From contig JBAXPV010000005.1 in the NCBI GenBank assembly GCA_037132075.1, positions 62,001 to 126,000 of the forward strand: a stretch of DNA of 64,000 nucleotides, read 5' to 3'. The notes below the pieces were generated by a model. It saw only the letters and a list, made by a program, of their open reading frames with translations. It was not told the DNA's origin and searched no databases. Made by a program: the position numbers and the translations under genes. This DNA comes from JBAXPV01 sp037132075. GTDB taxonomy: Bacteria > Bacteroidota > Bacteroidia > Bacteroidales > CAIXZF01. This document shows positions 25,404 to 33,592 of this stretch, piece by piece (positions within the stretch are counted from its first letter, which is position 1; each line of letters begins with the position of its first letter).

Positions 25404-28400
25404 CTATCCCAGAAAAGCAGCCTCAAATTCCTCATCAAAGATCTTGTTCACCACGTCACAACCATGATTGAACATGCGGTTTGTGTTATCCTTTTCGGTA
25501 TAGGCAAATTCATGTTTCGACTTGATTTCAGTAGGTAACAGACCGAAGAACTCTGAACGGATATCGTTGATGTCATTCAAGCCATTGGAGCCGAATTTCT
25601 TCAGTAAAGCTAGCAACTGCATCAGGTTATCCTGTGAAATCCTTACCGGCATCGTAGCGTCAAAATCCTGGATCATTTTCTGGGTATTGGTGAAGCTACC
25701 GCCCATTTCAGCAGGGAAGGCAGCTGGAAGAATCAGGTCAGCCATCTTTGCGGTCTCACTCATGTAATAATCCTGTACCATCACGAAACCGGCTTTGTCG
25801 AGCCAGGCTTTTGCTTCAGCAGGATTCACGGCACATCCGATCGGATCTTCTCCAAAGATGAAGTAATTCTGGATTTTACCTTCTTTTACCAGCTCAAAAC
25901 GACAGGACTCTAGCTTGGCCGGAATCTCATCAACTTTCCAGGCAGCTTTCATGCGGTTCACAAAACCTTCGTCACTGAAGCATTGTTGTCCGATACCATA
26001 TTTTGAGGCGATCCCCATGTCTTCCAGTCCCTGTGAGTTGTTTTTCTCTTTCAAAGTCACGAGTCCATTGGAGGTCTTTCCGAGTTTGCCTGTAATCATG
26101 GCGAGGTTGCGGATCTCCCTGCAGGTATTCGAACCCAGTTCCTTCTCGCTGTAGAAAAGGATGGCATTCATCTCTTCATTATACCTGATCGCAAAGGCTT
26201 CCAGTTGTTCTTTGCTGATGCCTGATTTCTGGACCAGTTGTGAATAATCCTCTTTCAGTAAGGATTGTTTGTATGCATCATAGCCTTCACAGTTGTCATT
26301 GATAAAGAGCTGATTTTGATGGGTATTAGAAACCAGGAAATGATTGACTGCCTTTACAAAAGCATAGTAATCCTTTACTGTAAGCGTCTCATTGACTTTG
26401 AATTGCAAATTGGTATCCGGATGCGCTGTCACCAATTCAACAGGCGTTCCGCTGAGGTAATGGTAATTATGGATCAGCATCCCGGCGATGGCATTGTCTT
26501 TATGGATTTCGCTTCCAAGCAGGAACAACCTGCTGGCACCGCGAACCTCATCAAAAGGTACATTGGCCTCCACAGCACCATTGTATTTCCCGCGTCCCAT
26601 GTAATGGAAACTACCGATATTGTTGGTCTTTGCGCCTACCCTGGCGAGTTTCTGGATGAGGTAAAGCTCTTCATTGGTGAGCCTTGCCCCGGCAAAGAAT
26701 GCATTTTCGTCAGCTGCCACGGCATTAATGCCTTCATAGATCACCTCATAGGCTTTGGCGAAGCTGATTTCATGGAATTCTCCATTGACTTTCAGCATCG
26801 GGTGGGTGATGCGACCACAATCATTGTAGTATTTATAACCGAATTTCGGGTAACGACAAAGGCTCTTCAGTTTGTTCACTTGTCCTTCGGCACCCGTGAC
26901 TTTCATCACATAACCATTTTTATGGTTCAGGGTGATCTTACAACCGATACTACAGAAGTTACAAATCGTCTCAGCTTCAGCAAGTTTCACCGGACCGGGT
27001 TTGAAGAAGAAATTCTCTGTGATGGCACCGGTAGGACAGGTAGAGACGCACATACCACATGACTCGCAATAAGAATCCTGAAGTGCATCCCCCATGGCAG
27101 GAGCTACGTAGGTATCAAAGCCACGGTTGACAAGTCCCAGCGCATTGGCACCTACTACTTCCTTACAAATCCGGACACAACGTGAACATAAAATACATTT
27201 GTTGCTGTCGATTTCGATATAGGGATGCCTGAAATCAACTCCATATTCTTTAAACTCACCACCGAGTCGTTTTTGCTCTGCCTTGTATTCGGTACCGTAT
27301 TTTTTGAGGTCACAGACATAATATTCGATACAGCCACATTCGAGGCAGCGCTGGGTCTCGTTGTAGGCAACTTCCTCATTATCATAACCCAATTCGACTT
27401 CATGAAAATTATAGCGTTCTTTGGGATCAAGCGTTGGCATCTCTTCCCGGGCCTGGGAATTATAATGTCCTTTATAATCAGGAATCTGTTGTTCCTTGAA
27501 ATGATCTTTCTTGCTGATGAACTCAAATCCAGGGCCTTCCAAAGGCAAGCCGCTAAGATACTGGTGACAGCTCCTCGAAGCAACGCGTGCCTGGCCAACA
27601 GCCTGGATCAGCGTGGCAGGACCGCTTACAGCATCACCGGCCGCAAATACATTTTTGATACCGGTTTGTAAGGTATTTTTGTCGGCATCGATGTCACCCC
27701 AACGGGTGGCTTTCAGTTCGCCTTCGAGACCGCTGCCATTGATATCATCAACAAAATCGATCTGGGTCTTTTGACCGATAGCGGCCAAAACAATATCGAT
27801 CTCGATATCAAATTCAGAGCCTTCAACAGGCATTGGCCTGCGACGACCGGAAGCATCGGGTTCCCCGAGTTCCATGCGAATACAGGTCACGCTCTTAACA
27901 GCGCCATTCTCGTCTTTATTGATCTTAGTGGGATTTGTCAGCAGGAGATATTCAACGCCTTCGAGTTTTGACTCGTGAATCTCGATGGGATTCGCCGGCA
28001 TCTCGTTTTCGGTACGGCGATAGATGATATACACCTTGTCTGCTCCACAACGAATAGAAGTACGGCAGCAGTCCATAGCGGTATTTCCACCACCCACGAC
28101 AGCTACTTTCTTGCCCTTGAAATCCATTGGTGTCCCATTTAACTCCATCTCTTTCAGGAAGTCGACACCTGAAAATACGTTGATGGCATCATCGCCTTCG
28201 GACCCTGTCAGGGTCCCTTTTTGAGAGCCTATTGCCAGGATACACGCATCATATTGGGCTTTCAGGTCTTTATACCTGATGTTATCTCCCAATCGCTTGT
28301 TATAGTAAATGTTGACACCCATCTCAGCGATGTTGTCCACTTCTTTTTGCAGGAGATCATTAGGCAGGCGGTATTCAGGAATGCCATAACGGAGCCATCC

Positions 28401-29093
28401 ACCGGGAGCAGGAGCTGCTTCGTAGATATCCACGGCATGACCTTGCTTCCTGAGGAAGAAAGCAGCACTCAGTCCGCCGGGACCAGCACCGATCACACAT
28501 ACTTTCTTACCGGAATCTGGTTTGACGTGAGGACGCCATTTGTCGATGGAGTCGAGGTCGCGGTCAGCAGCAAAACGTTTGAGGTAGTCGATACCCACTG
28601 CATGACCTTCGTCGAGCAGGTTACGGCGGCAAGCCACTTCGCAGGGACGAACGCAGACGCGGCCACAGATGGCAGGCAGCGGGTTGGTCTCTTTGATCAG
28701 CTCGACAGCCTCATGGTACATTCCTTTTTCGATAAAGGAGATATAACCCTGGACGTCGATACCTGCAGGACAGGTTTCCTTACAGGGAGCCACACAATCG
28801 GCATAGTGGTTGCTGAGCAGCAGGTCCAGCGCGGTTTTGCGTGATTTCCGTATGCGGTCATTGTCGGTGTTTACTTTCATGCCTTCCGACAGCTTGGTGG
28901 AGCAGGATGGCTGTAAGCCACGCATGCCTTCCACTTCAACCACGCAGATATAGCAGGAGGTATAAGGCTCGAGACGCGGGTCGTGACAGAGCGTGGGAAT
29001 CTCTATGCCATGACGTTTAGCGAGGTCATGGATGGTTTCATTGGCGAGGCCTTTGATATTTTTTCCGTTGAGGACGATATTGAGTTCGTTCAT
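25404..29093 (-). CDS. Fusion: 2Fe-2S / GltD-NfnB-like FAD-NADP(H) / ferredoxin / NuoG-like molybdopterin-fold protein
   Basis: 1229 residues from the ATG at 29093 (two codons of a longer frame start at a TTG). Order: N-terminal [2Fe-2S] domain (LCHDPRLEPYTSCYICVVEV); GltD/NfnB-like part with CVAPCKETCPAGID, ICGRVCVRPCEVACRR, FAD site VCVIGAGPGGLSAA (~200) and NADP(H) site VAVVGGGNTAMDCCRTS with YRRTENEMPA (~340); CLECGCIEYYVC; two [4Fe-4S] motifs CILCSRCVRIC and CESCGMCVSTCP; then the molybdopterin-family Fe4S4 motif CNFCSIGCKITL (~720) and a NuoG/FdhA-like fold. Where formate dehydrogenases carry catalytic Cys or Sec this protein reads GAKTNNIGSFHYMGRGKYNG, with none, so it is probably an electron-transfer module like NuoG. 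With the NuoE and NuoF genes just upstream it forms a soluble NADH module able in principle to connect NADH, NADPH and ferredoxin. Confidence 0.9.
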   Translation of the reverse strand: MNELNIVLNGKNIKGLANETIHDLAKRHGIEIPTLCHDPRLEPYTSCYICVVEVEGMRGLQPSCSTKLSEGMKVNTDNDRIRKSRKTALDLLLSNHYADCVAPCKETCPAGIDVQGYISFIEKGMYHEAVELIKETNPLPAICGRVCVRPCEVACRRNLLDEGHAVGIDYLKRFAADRDLDSIDKWRPHVKPDSGKKVCVIGAGPGGLSAAFFLRKQGHAVDIYEAAPAPGGWLRYGIPEYRLPNDLLQKEVDNIAEMGVNIYYNKRLGDNIRYKDLKAQYDACILAIGSQKGTLTGSEGDDAINVFSGVDFLKEMELNGTPMDFKGKKVAVVGGGNTAMDCCRTSIRCGADKVYIIYRRTENEMPANPIEIHESKLEGVEYLLLTNPTKINKDENGAVKSVTCIRMELGEPDASGRRRPMPVEGSEFDIEIDIVLAAIGQKTQIDFVDDINGSGLEGELKATRWGDIDADKNTLQTGIKNVFAAGDAVSGPATLIQAVGQARVASRSCHQYLSGLPLEGPGFEFISKKDHFKEQQIPDYKGHYNSQAREEMPTLDPKERYNFHEVELGYDNEEVAYNETQRCLECGCIEYYVCDLKKYGTEYKAEQKRLGGEFKEYGVDFRHPYIEIDSNKCILCSRCVRICKEVVGANALGLVNRGFDTYVAPAMGDALQDSYCESCGMCVSTCPTGAITENFFFKPGPVKLAEAETICNFCSIGCKITLNHKNGYVMKVTGAEGQVNKLKSLCRYPKFGYKYYNDCGRITHPMLKVNGEFHEISFAKAYEVIYEGINAVAADENAFFAGARLTNEELYLIQKLARVGAKTNNIGSFHYMGRGKYNGAVEANVPFDEVRGASRLFLLGSEIHKDNAIAGMLIHNYHYLSGTPVELVTAHPDTNLQFKVNETLTVKDYYAFVKAVNHFLVSNTHQNQLFINDNCEGYDAYKQSLLKEDYSQLVQKSGISKEQLEAFAIRYNEEMNAILFYSEKELGSNTCREIRNLAMITGKLGKTSNGLVTLKEKNNSQGLEDMGIASKYGIGQQCFSDEGFVNRMKAAWKVDEIPAKLESCRFELVKEGKIQNYFIFGEDPIGCAVNPAEAKAWLDKAGFVMVQDYYMSETAKMADLILPAAFPAEMGGSFTNTQKMIQDFDATMPVRISQDNLMQLLALLKKFGSNGLNDINDIRSEFFGLLPTEIKSKHEFAYTEKDNTNRMFNHGCDVVNKIFDEEFEAAFLG

Positions 29094-29119
29094 AGTCAAT
29101 GTAGTTTGCCCCCTCCCTG

Positions 29120-29225
29120 CCCTCCCCCACTTGGGGGAGGGTTGGAGCGTCGGGACTATTTATTTATTTTCTTCGAGTCATTTGTTTTTTCGTTGTAAAC
29201 TACTCCCTCCCCAATTTGGGGAGGG
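29120..29225. repeat. Two GGGGAGGG hairpins between nuoF and the NuoG-like gene
   Basis: Palindromes at 29120-29141 (CCCTCCCCC / GGGGGAGGG) and 29205-29225 (CCCTCCCC AATTT GGGGAGGG) sit in the 146-bp gap between the two genes. Both flank units are accompanied by CTGCC or GGCAGGGG, as mirror copies of one element. They may attenuate or punctuate the operon mRNA. Confidence 0.75.
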
Positions 29226-29239
29226 CAGGGGTAGGGTAA

Positions 29240-31108
29240 TTAATGCACCGATATTGCGTCAAATTTACACCTCGTATAGCAATCCCCGCAACGGATACAG
29301 TCATCCTGGCGGATTGAATGTACTTTTTTGCGTTCACCGTCGATGGCTGAAACGGGGCAGTTCTTTGCACAGACCATACATCCCGTGCATGCGTCAGCAA
29401 TCACCTCATAAACAAGGAGTTTCTTACAGACTTTCGCAGGACATTTCTTGTTGTTGATATGCGCCTCATATTCATCACGGAAGTATTTCAGTGTCGTCAA
29501 AACCGGGTTTGGAGCGGTTTGTCCAAGTCCGCAAAGACTGTTATCCTTGATCTGGACACTCAGCTCTTCCAGCATAGCGATGTCGCCATCCCGTCCTTCA
29601 CCTTCGCTGATACGGGTTAGGATCTCGAGCATTCGTTTTGTGCCGATCCGGCAGAAAGTACATTTGCCGCAACTCTCCTTTTGGGTGAAGTCGAGGAAGA
29701 ACTTAGCCACATCGATCATACAGGTAGTCTCGTCCATGACGACCATCCCGCCGGAGCCCATGATGGCGCCCGTTGCGTTGACACTGTCATAGTCGACGAT
29801 GGTATCGGCAAGGTATTCAGGGATACAACCTCCTGAAGGGCCGCCCAGCTGAACAGCTTTGAATTTCTTGTCATTCTGGATGCCGCCACCCAGCTTGAAA
29901 ATGATGTCGCGAATGGTCACACCCATCGGGACTTCAACAAGCCCTGAGCGTTTGATTTTACCGGCAAGTGCGAACACCTTGGTGCCCTTGCTTTTCTCGG
30001 TACCATAGGCAGCGTAAGCCGCGGCACCATGGGTGATGATCCAGGGGATATTCGCAAAAGTCTCTACATTGTTGATGTTGGTAGGCTTGCGCCATAGTCC
30101 AGAGGCCGCAGGGAAAGGAGGACGTTTCCTTGGCATTCCGCGTTCGCCTTCTACTGAAGCGATCAGGGCAGTCTCTTCCCCGCAAACGAAAGCACCGGCA
30201 CCTTCTTTGATATAGATATCGAAGTCAAAGCCTTCAATACCGCAGATATTCTTCCCAAGGAAGCCATATTTCCGTGCCTGCTCAAGGGCTATGTTCAGAC
30301 GAACGATAGCAAGCGGGTATTCAGCGCGGCAATAGATCACACCTTCCGTTGCTTCGATGGCATAGGCGCCAACGATCATGCCTTCGATCACGGCATGCGG
30401 GTCGCCTTCCAGTACGGAACGATCCATGAATGCACCCGGGTCACCCTCATCGGCATTACAGATGATATATTTCGAAGATGATTTGTTGTTGTTGGCAAAC
30501 TTCCATTTTAGTCCGGTTGGGAATCCTCCGCCACCACGACCTCTGAGCCCGCTTTCAAGTATTGTTTGGATTACCTGTTCCCTCGAAATTGGCGACTGGG
30601 CGACTGGGCGACTGGGCGACTGGGCGACCGGGCGACTGGGCGATCCGTTCATTTCGCCTTGTCGCCAAGTCGCCACGTCGCCAAGTCCGCCGGAAATAAG
30701 CTGAATTGCCTGATAACCACCCCGGCTGATATACTCATCAATATCCTCCGGGTCCATGAAACCACAGTTGCGTAAGGCTATTTTAACTTGTTGTTCTTTG
30801 AAGTCATTGTCGGATGCATCGAAAAGATCAGTCTGAACAACCCATTCACGAACCGGGCTGTGCTGGCTGATGTGTTTTTCGATGACTTCAATAGCCCGTT
30901 CCTCATCGATATTACCATAGAGGTACACTCCGGTGTCATCGGTGATCTCCACCAGGGGTTCCCGGTAGCACATACCGACGCAGGAAGTCTTTTTCAGGGT
31001 GAAGTCGAGCTTATCCGCTTCTTTCATCGCGGCGATCTTCTGGTAGGTTTTGTTGGCTCCGGCTGCGATACCGCAACTCCCGAGTCCAACGCTTACGACA
31101 GTATTCAT
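29240..31108 (-). CDS. nuoF: NuoF/HydB-like NADH-binding flavoprotein with extra ferredoxin domains and an in-frame repeat insertion
   Basis: 622 residues in the long form found in bifurcating hydrogenases: an N-terminal thioredoxin-like [2Fe-2S] domain (SCGIAAG..., SCVGMCYREPLVEI), then the NuoF core with NADH/FMN glycine loop LRGRGGGGFPTGLKW, NADEGDPGAFMDR, GAGAFVCGEETALIASVEG, the N3 cluster ESCGKCTFCRIG..., and two C-terminal [4Fe-4S] motifs CTGCMVCAKNCP and CIRCGDCYTRC. Between the helix ending GGYQAIQL and REQVIQ there are about 33 additional residues (GLGDVATWRQ..., SPSRPVAQ repeated) encoded by an 8-bp tandem repeat and its inverted partner at 30591-30691; frame is kept. It starts 7 bp after nuoE. 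Function: NADH oxidation or NAD+ reduction with FMN. Confidence 0.93.
   Translation of the reverse strand: MNTVVSVGLGSCGIAAGANKTYQKIAAMKEADKLDFTLKKTSCVGMCYREPLVEITDDTGVYLYGNIDEERAIEVIEKHISQHSPVREWVVQTDLFDASDNDFKEQQVKIALRNCGFMDPEDIDEYISRGGYQAIQLISGGLGDVATWRQGEMNGSPSRPVAQSPSRPVAQSPISREQVIQTILESGLRGRGGGGFPTGLKWKFANNNKSSSKYIICNADEGDPGAFMDRSVLEGDPHAVIEGMIVGAYAIEATEGVIYCRAEYPLAIVRLNIALEQARKYGFLGKNICGIEGFDFDIYIKEGAGAFVCGEETALIASVEGERGMPRKRPPFPAASGLWRKPTNINNVETFANIPWIITHGAAAYAAYGTEKSKGTKVFALAGKIKRSGLVEVPMGVTIRDIIFKLGGGIQNDKKFKAVQLGGPSGGCIPEYLADTIVDYDSVNATGAIMGSGGMVVMDETTCMIDVAKFFLDFTQKESCGKCTFCRIGTKRMLEILTRISEGEGRDGDIAMLEELSVQIKDNSLCGLGQTAPNPVLTTLKYFRDEYEAHINNKKCPAKVCKKLLVYEVIADACTGCMVCAKNCPVSAIDGERKKVHSIRQDDCIRCGDCYTRCKFDAISVH
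30591..30691. repeat. GGCGACTG 8-bp tandem repeat inside nuoF
   Basis: Seven near-identical 8-bp units GGCGACTG run from 30591 to 30646, then an inverted set (GTCGCCAAGTCGCCACGTCG) at about 30661-30686. The unit has no stop codon in any of the six frames, which explains how it can sit inside a gene. Related arrays lie at 42500-42566 and, more diverged, at 39961-40030. Confidence 0.9.
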
Positions 31109-31115
31109 AGTAGGT

Positions 31116-31634
31116 TTAGTTATTTTCCTGTAAACGGATATTCTTGATAATTTTCACGCAGGATCCACCGGACAGCTTACCGTAGGTCTCCCCTTTCACC
31201 ATCATCACCGGAGCCAGTGAGCAACAGCCCAGGCAGGCTACGGATTCCAGGGTGAAGAGGTTGTCGTCAGTAGTGCCACCATCGAGAACGCCCAGGGATT
31301 CCTTCAGAGAGTCAGTGATGGAGTTGGCATTTTGCACATGACAGGCAGTGCCATGACAAACTTTGATGACATATTTCCCGACAGGGTTAAGCCGGAACTG
31401 AGCGTAAAAGGTTGCCACGCCATACATCTCACTCAGTTTAATGCCAGTCTCGGCAGCGATCTTTTCGAATGCTTCCCTTGGCACATAACCAAAGAGTTCC
31501 TGGGTTCCCTGCAAGAGCGGGATGAGGTTACCTTTTCTGTTTTTATATTTGTGGATGAGGTAATCAAGCTGGCTAAGATCCGGTGTGGGGAGGACAGCAT
31601 TTTCTTCTTTTAGATAGACACGTTTGACACGCAT
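31116..31634 (-). CDS. nuoE: NuoE-like [2Fe-2S] subunit
   Basis: 172 residues from the ATG at 31634 (MRVKRVYLKEEN). The frame continues upstream to 31679 but that stretch contains the promoter box, so the inner ATG is preferred. Thioredoxin-like fold with the four [2Fe-2S] cysteines: CHGTACHVQ (CX4C) and ACLGCCSLAP. Conserved YGVATFYAQFRLNPVGKY precedes them. It is the first gene of a three-gene minus-strand operon with nuoF and the NuoG-like fusion. NuoE supports the NADH site of NuoF. Confidence 0.93.
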   Translation of the reverse strand: MRVKRVYLKEENAVLPTPDLSQLDYLIHKYKNRKGNLIPLLQGTQELFGYVPREAFEKIAAETGIKLSEMYGVATFYAQFRLNPVGKYVIKVCHGTACHVQNANSITDSLKESLGVLDGGTTDDNLFTLESVACLGCCSLAPVMMVKGETYGKLSGGSCVKIIKNIRLQENN

Positions 31635-31660
31635 AGTAGTAGGTTTATTTTTTAGCTGTA

Positions 31661-31668
31661 CAAAGGTA
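31661..31668 (-). promoter_or_regulatory. -7 box of the nuoE-nuoF-NuoG-like operon
   Basis: TACCTTTG on the minus strand, 26 bp before the chosen nuoE ATG; no clear TTG -33 box at the usual distance. Confidence 0.45.
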
Positions 31669-31738
31669 GAAGATACCATTATATAGGAATGGCGGGCTTG
31701 TTAATTTGGAAACAGTCTAACTTAGTGAAAAACGAAGA

Positions 31739-31846
31739 TTCACCGCGGAGGCGCTAAGGCGCAGAGTTTCGCAGAATATGATCGTTTTAATAATAATGAA
31801 GAATATTACTCTGCGAAACTCTGTGCCTCTGCGTCTCCGCGGTGAA
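31739..31846. repeat. Long imperfect inverted repeat, TTCACCGCGGAGGCG type
   Basis: Two 37-bp arms (31739-31775 and 31810-31846) beginning TTCACCGCGG and ending in its complement, separated by a 34-bp AT-rich loop. It fills the spacer between the divergent nuoE and creD genes together with the nuoE promoter. Otherwise this 294-bp spacer holds nothing recognisable. Confidence 0.85.
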
Positions 31847-31928
31847 AACATAAAATTAAATTTTCAAGACGTACCTCGAAGCCATTGTAATAAACCCTCC
31901 ACAGATTCGTTATTAACAAAAACATCAT

Positions 31929-33320
31929 ATGATCCAGTCCTCCACCTTTCGTAAAATCAATGAATGGGCCAGGAGCTCAATAAGCCTCAAATTGTTGGTC
32001 ATTGGTGTTTTTGTTCTTGTCTTGATTATTCCATCTGCCTTGCTTCAATCGCTGATCAGTGAGCGAGAAACTACAAGGAATAATACAGCTTCAGAGATCT
32101 GGCAAACATGGGGTGATAAACAGCTGATCTCGGGTCCGGTTATAAGTGTTCCTGTTGTTTCAACCATAACATCAACGAATGGAAGCAATGAAAGCAGTAC
32201 ACGATATCTTCATTTCCTGGCTGAAAATCTGTCTGTTAGCGGGAATGTTGTCCCTGTAGTCCGTTACCGCAGCATTTATGAAGTGGTTCTTTATTCATGC
32301 AGCCTCAGGATCAACGGAAAATTCAAACCGCTTGTTCCCAAAGGAATTAACATTCAGCCTGAAAATATTAAATGGGACAAAGCTTACCTTTCACTTGGCA
32401 TTTCTGATATGAAAGGCATCAGGGACAATATCGACCTCAATTGGAATGACACGAATTACCGGATGCAGCCAGGGATACCGGTTCGTGATATCATCAAGGG
32501 TGGCGTAAGTGTTCCCGTTGTTCTTGACCCTAAGATGGAGAATAAATTCAGCTTCAATATACAGCTGAACGGAAGCCGGCTTTTATCGTTTTTGCCTTAC
32601 GCATCAGAAATGAATGTCAACATTAGTTCTCCCTGGGCCAACCCTTCATTCGAAGGGGCGTTTATTCCCATGGAGAAATCTGTTTCAAAAGCTGGCTTTA
32701 AGGCAAAATGGAAAATCCTGGAACTGAATCGCAACTATGGGCAATTCGGGCTTGACGATTTTGTTGGTCTTGGGGAAAAACCTGAGAATGAAATATTTGT
32801 CAATGATCGTATCGCAGCTGATAACAAAGCGGGTGCATTTGGTGTGAACCTGATCATGCCTGTTGATCAATACCAGCGCACCACAAGGGCAGCCAAATAT
32901 GGGGTTTTGTTCGTTATTCTGACTTTTGTCACTTTCTTTTTCTTTGAATTGCTTGGCAAGAAATATGTTCATCCCTTGCAGTACCTGATTGTTGGATTCG
33001 CAATCATGCTTTTTTATTTGCTGCTTCTTTCCCTGGCGGAATATCTTTTGTTTGATCTAGCCTATGGAATATCGGCCGCTGTCATTACTTTGATGATCAT
33101 GCTTTATGCAGGAGCCATTTTCAATAATTTCAAGTACGGTATTATTGTGGGATTAATCCTATTTATGCTGTATGCATATTTCTATATATTACTCCAACTA
33201 CAACTTTATTCATTGCTCTTTGGTACGATTGGAATGGTCATTATGCTTTCTGTCATTATGCTGCTCACGCGAAATCTGCATCAGGAACGACAAATTGAAG
33301 AAACAGATCTGGAGAATTAA
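31929..33320 (+). CDS. creD: CreD-family inner-membrane protein
   Basis: 463 residues of the CreD (cell envelope integrity) family. One N-terminal membrane helix (LLVIGVFVLVLIIPSALL, residues ~23-41) with the typical LISERE motif just after it, a large extracytoplasmic domain (~45-320), and five or so C-terminal helices (from VLFVILTFVTFFFFELLGK) containing the family block KYVHPLQYLIVGFAIMLFYL. E. coli CreD is regulated by CreBC and affects envelope stability; no creBC genes are in the window. Its exact role is unknown. Stand-alone gene. Confidence 0.92.
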   Translation: MIQSSTFRKINEWARSSISLKLLVIGVFVLVLIIPSALLQSLISERETTRNNTASEIWQTWGDKQLISGPVISVPVVSTITSTNGSNESSTRYLHFLAENLSVSGNVVPVVRYRSIYEVVLYSCSLRINGKFKPLVPKGINIQPENIKWDKAYLSLGISDMKGIRDNIDLNWNDTNYRMQPGIPVRDIIKGGVSVPVVLDPKMENKFSFNIQLNGSRLLSFLPYASEMNVNISSPWANPSFEGAFIPMEKSVSKAGFKAKWKILELNRNYGQFGLDDFVGLGEKPENEIFVNDRIAADNKAGAFGVNLIMPVDQYQRTTRAAKYGVLFVILTFVTFFFFELLGKKYVHPLQYLIVGFAIMLFYLLLLSLAEYLLFDLAYGISAAVITLMIMLYAGAIFNNFKYGIIVGLILFMLYAYFYILLQLQLYSLLFGTIGMVIMLSVIMLLTRNLHQERQIEETDLEN

Positions 33321-33321
33321 A

Positions 33322-33505
33322 TCCCAAAGTCCAATAAGGCAAAGTCCAAAAAAAACTCCAAAGTCCATAAAACAAAGTCCCTGAGAATTCAATCCTTGTG
33401 TCCTTTGTGAATCCTTTGTGTCCCTTGTGGTGAATAAAATTATGCCAGCAAGCAGTCTGATTTAAACACAAGGGGCACAAGGGAATACGGCACAAGGGGC
33501 ACAAC
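33322..33505. repeat. AAAGTCC, CCTTTGTG and CACAAGGGG repeat cluster
   Basis: Downstream of creD: AAAGTCC units (33325-33380), then CCTTTGTG/CCCTTGTG units (33391-33432), then CACAAGGGGCACAAGGG units (33467-33503), the last being roughly the complement of the second. Kin of these occur at 42934-42960, 43599-43680 and 43944-44030. No gene is seen in 33321-33592. Confidence 0.8.
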
Positions 33506-33543
33506 GAATCATATGAGTACTTCCTGATTTGCTTAAAAAGTTC

Positions 33544-33551
33544 TATTTTTG
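33544..33551 (+). promoter_or_regulatory. -7 box before the Omp85-family gene
   Basis: TATTTTTG, 41 bp upstream of the ATG at 33593; no well-spaced -33 box. Confidence 0.4.
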
Positions 33552-33592
33552 GAGATTACTGTCTGCAAATTGCCGGAATCCAATATTGTAGA

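Noticed and set aside
26265..27671. 265- and 148-residue plus-strand frames opposite the NuoG-like gene
   Set aside because: They are shadows of a long conserved gene on the other strand and have no recognisable motifs.
25404..29093. Formate dehydrogenase alpha subunit
   Set aside because: The fold is related, but the segment that should contain catalytic Cys or Sec has neither, and NuoG/GltD features dominate.
30378..30775. Plus-strand frames rich in GDWATGRL
   Set aside because: They come from the six-frame-open GGCGACTG repeat within nuoF and are not a gene.
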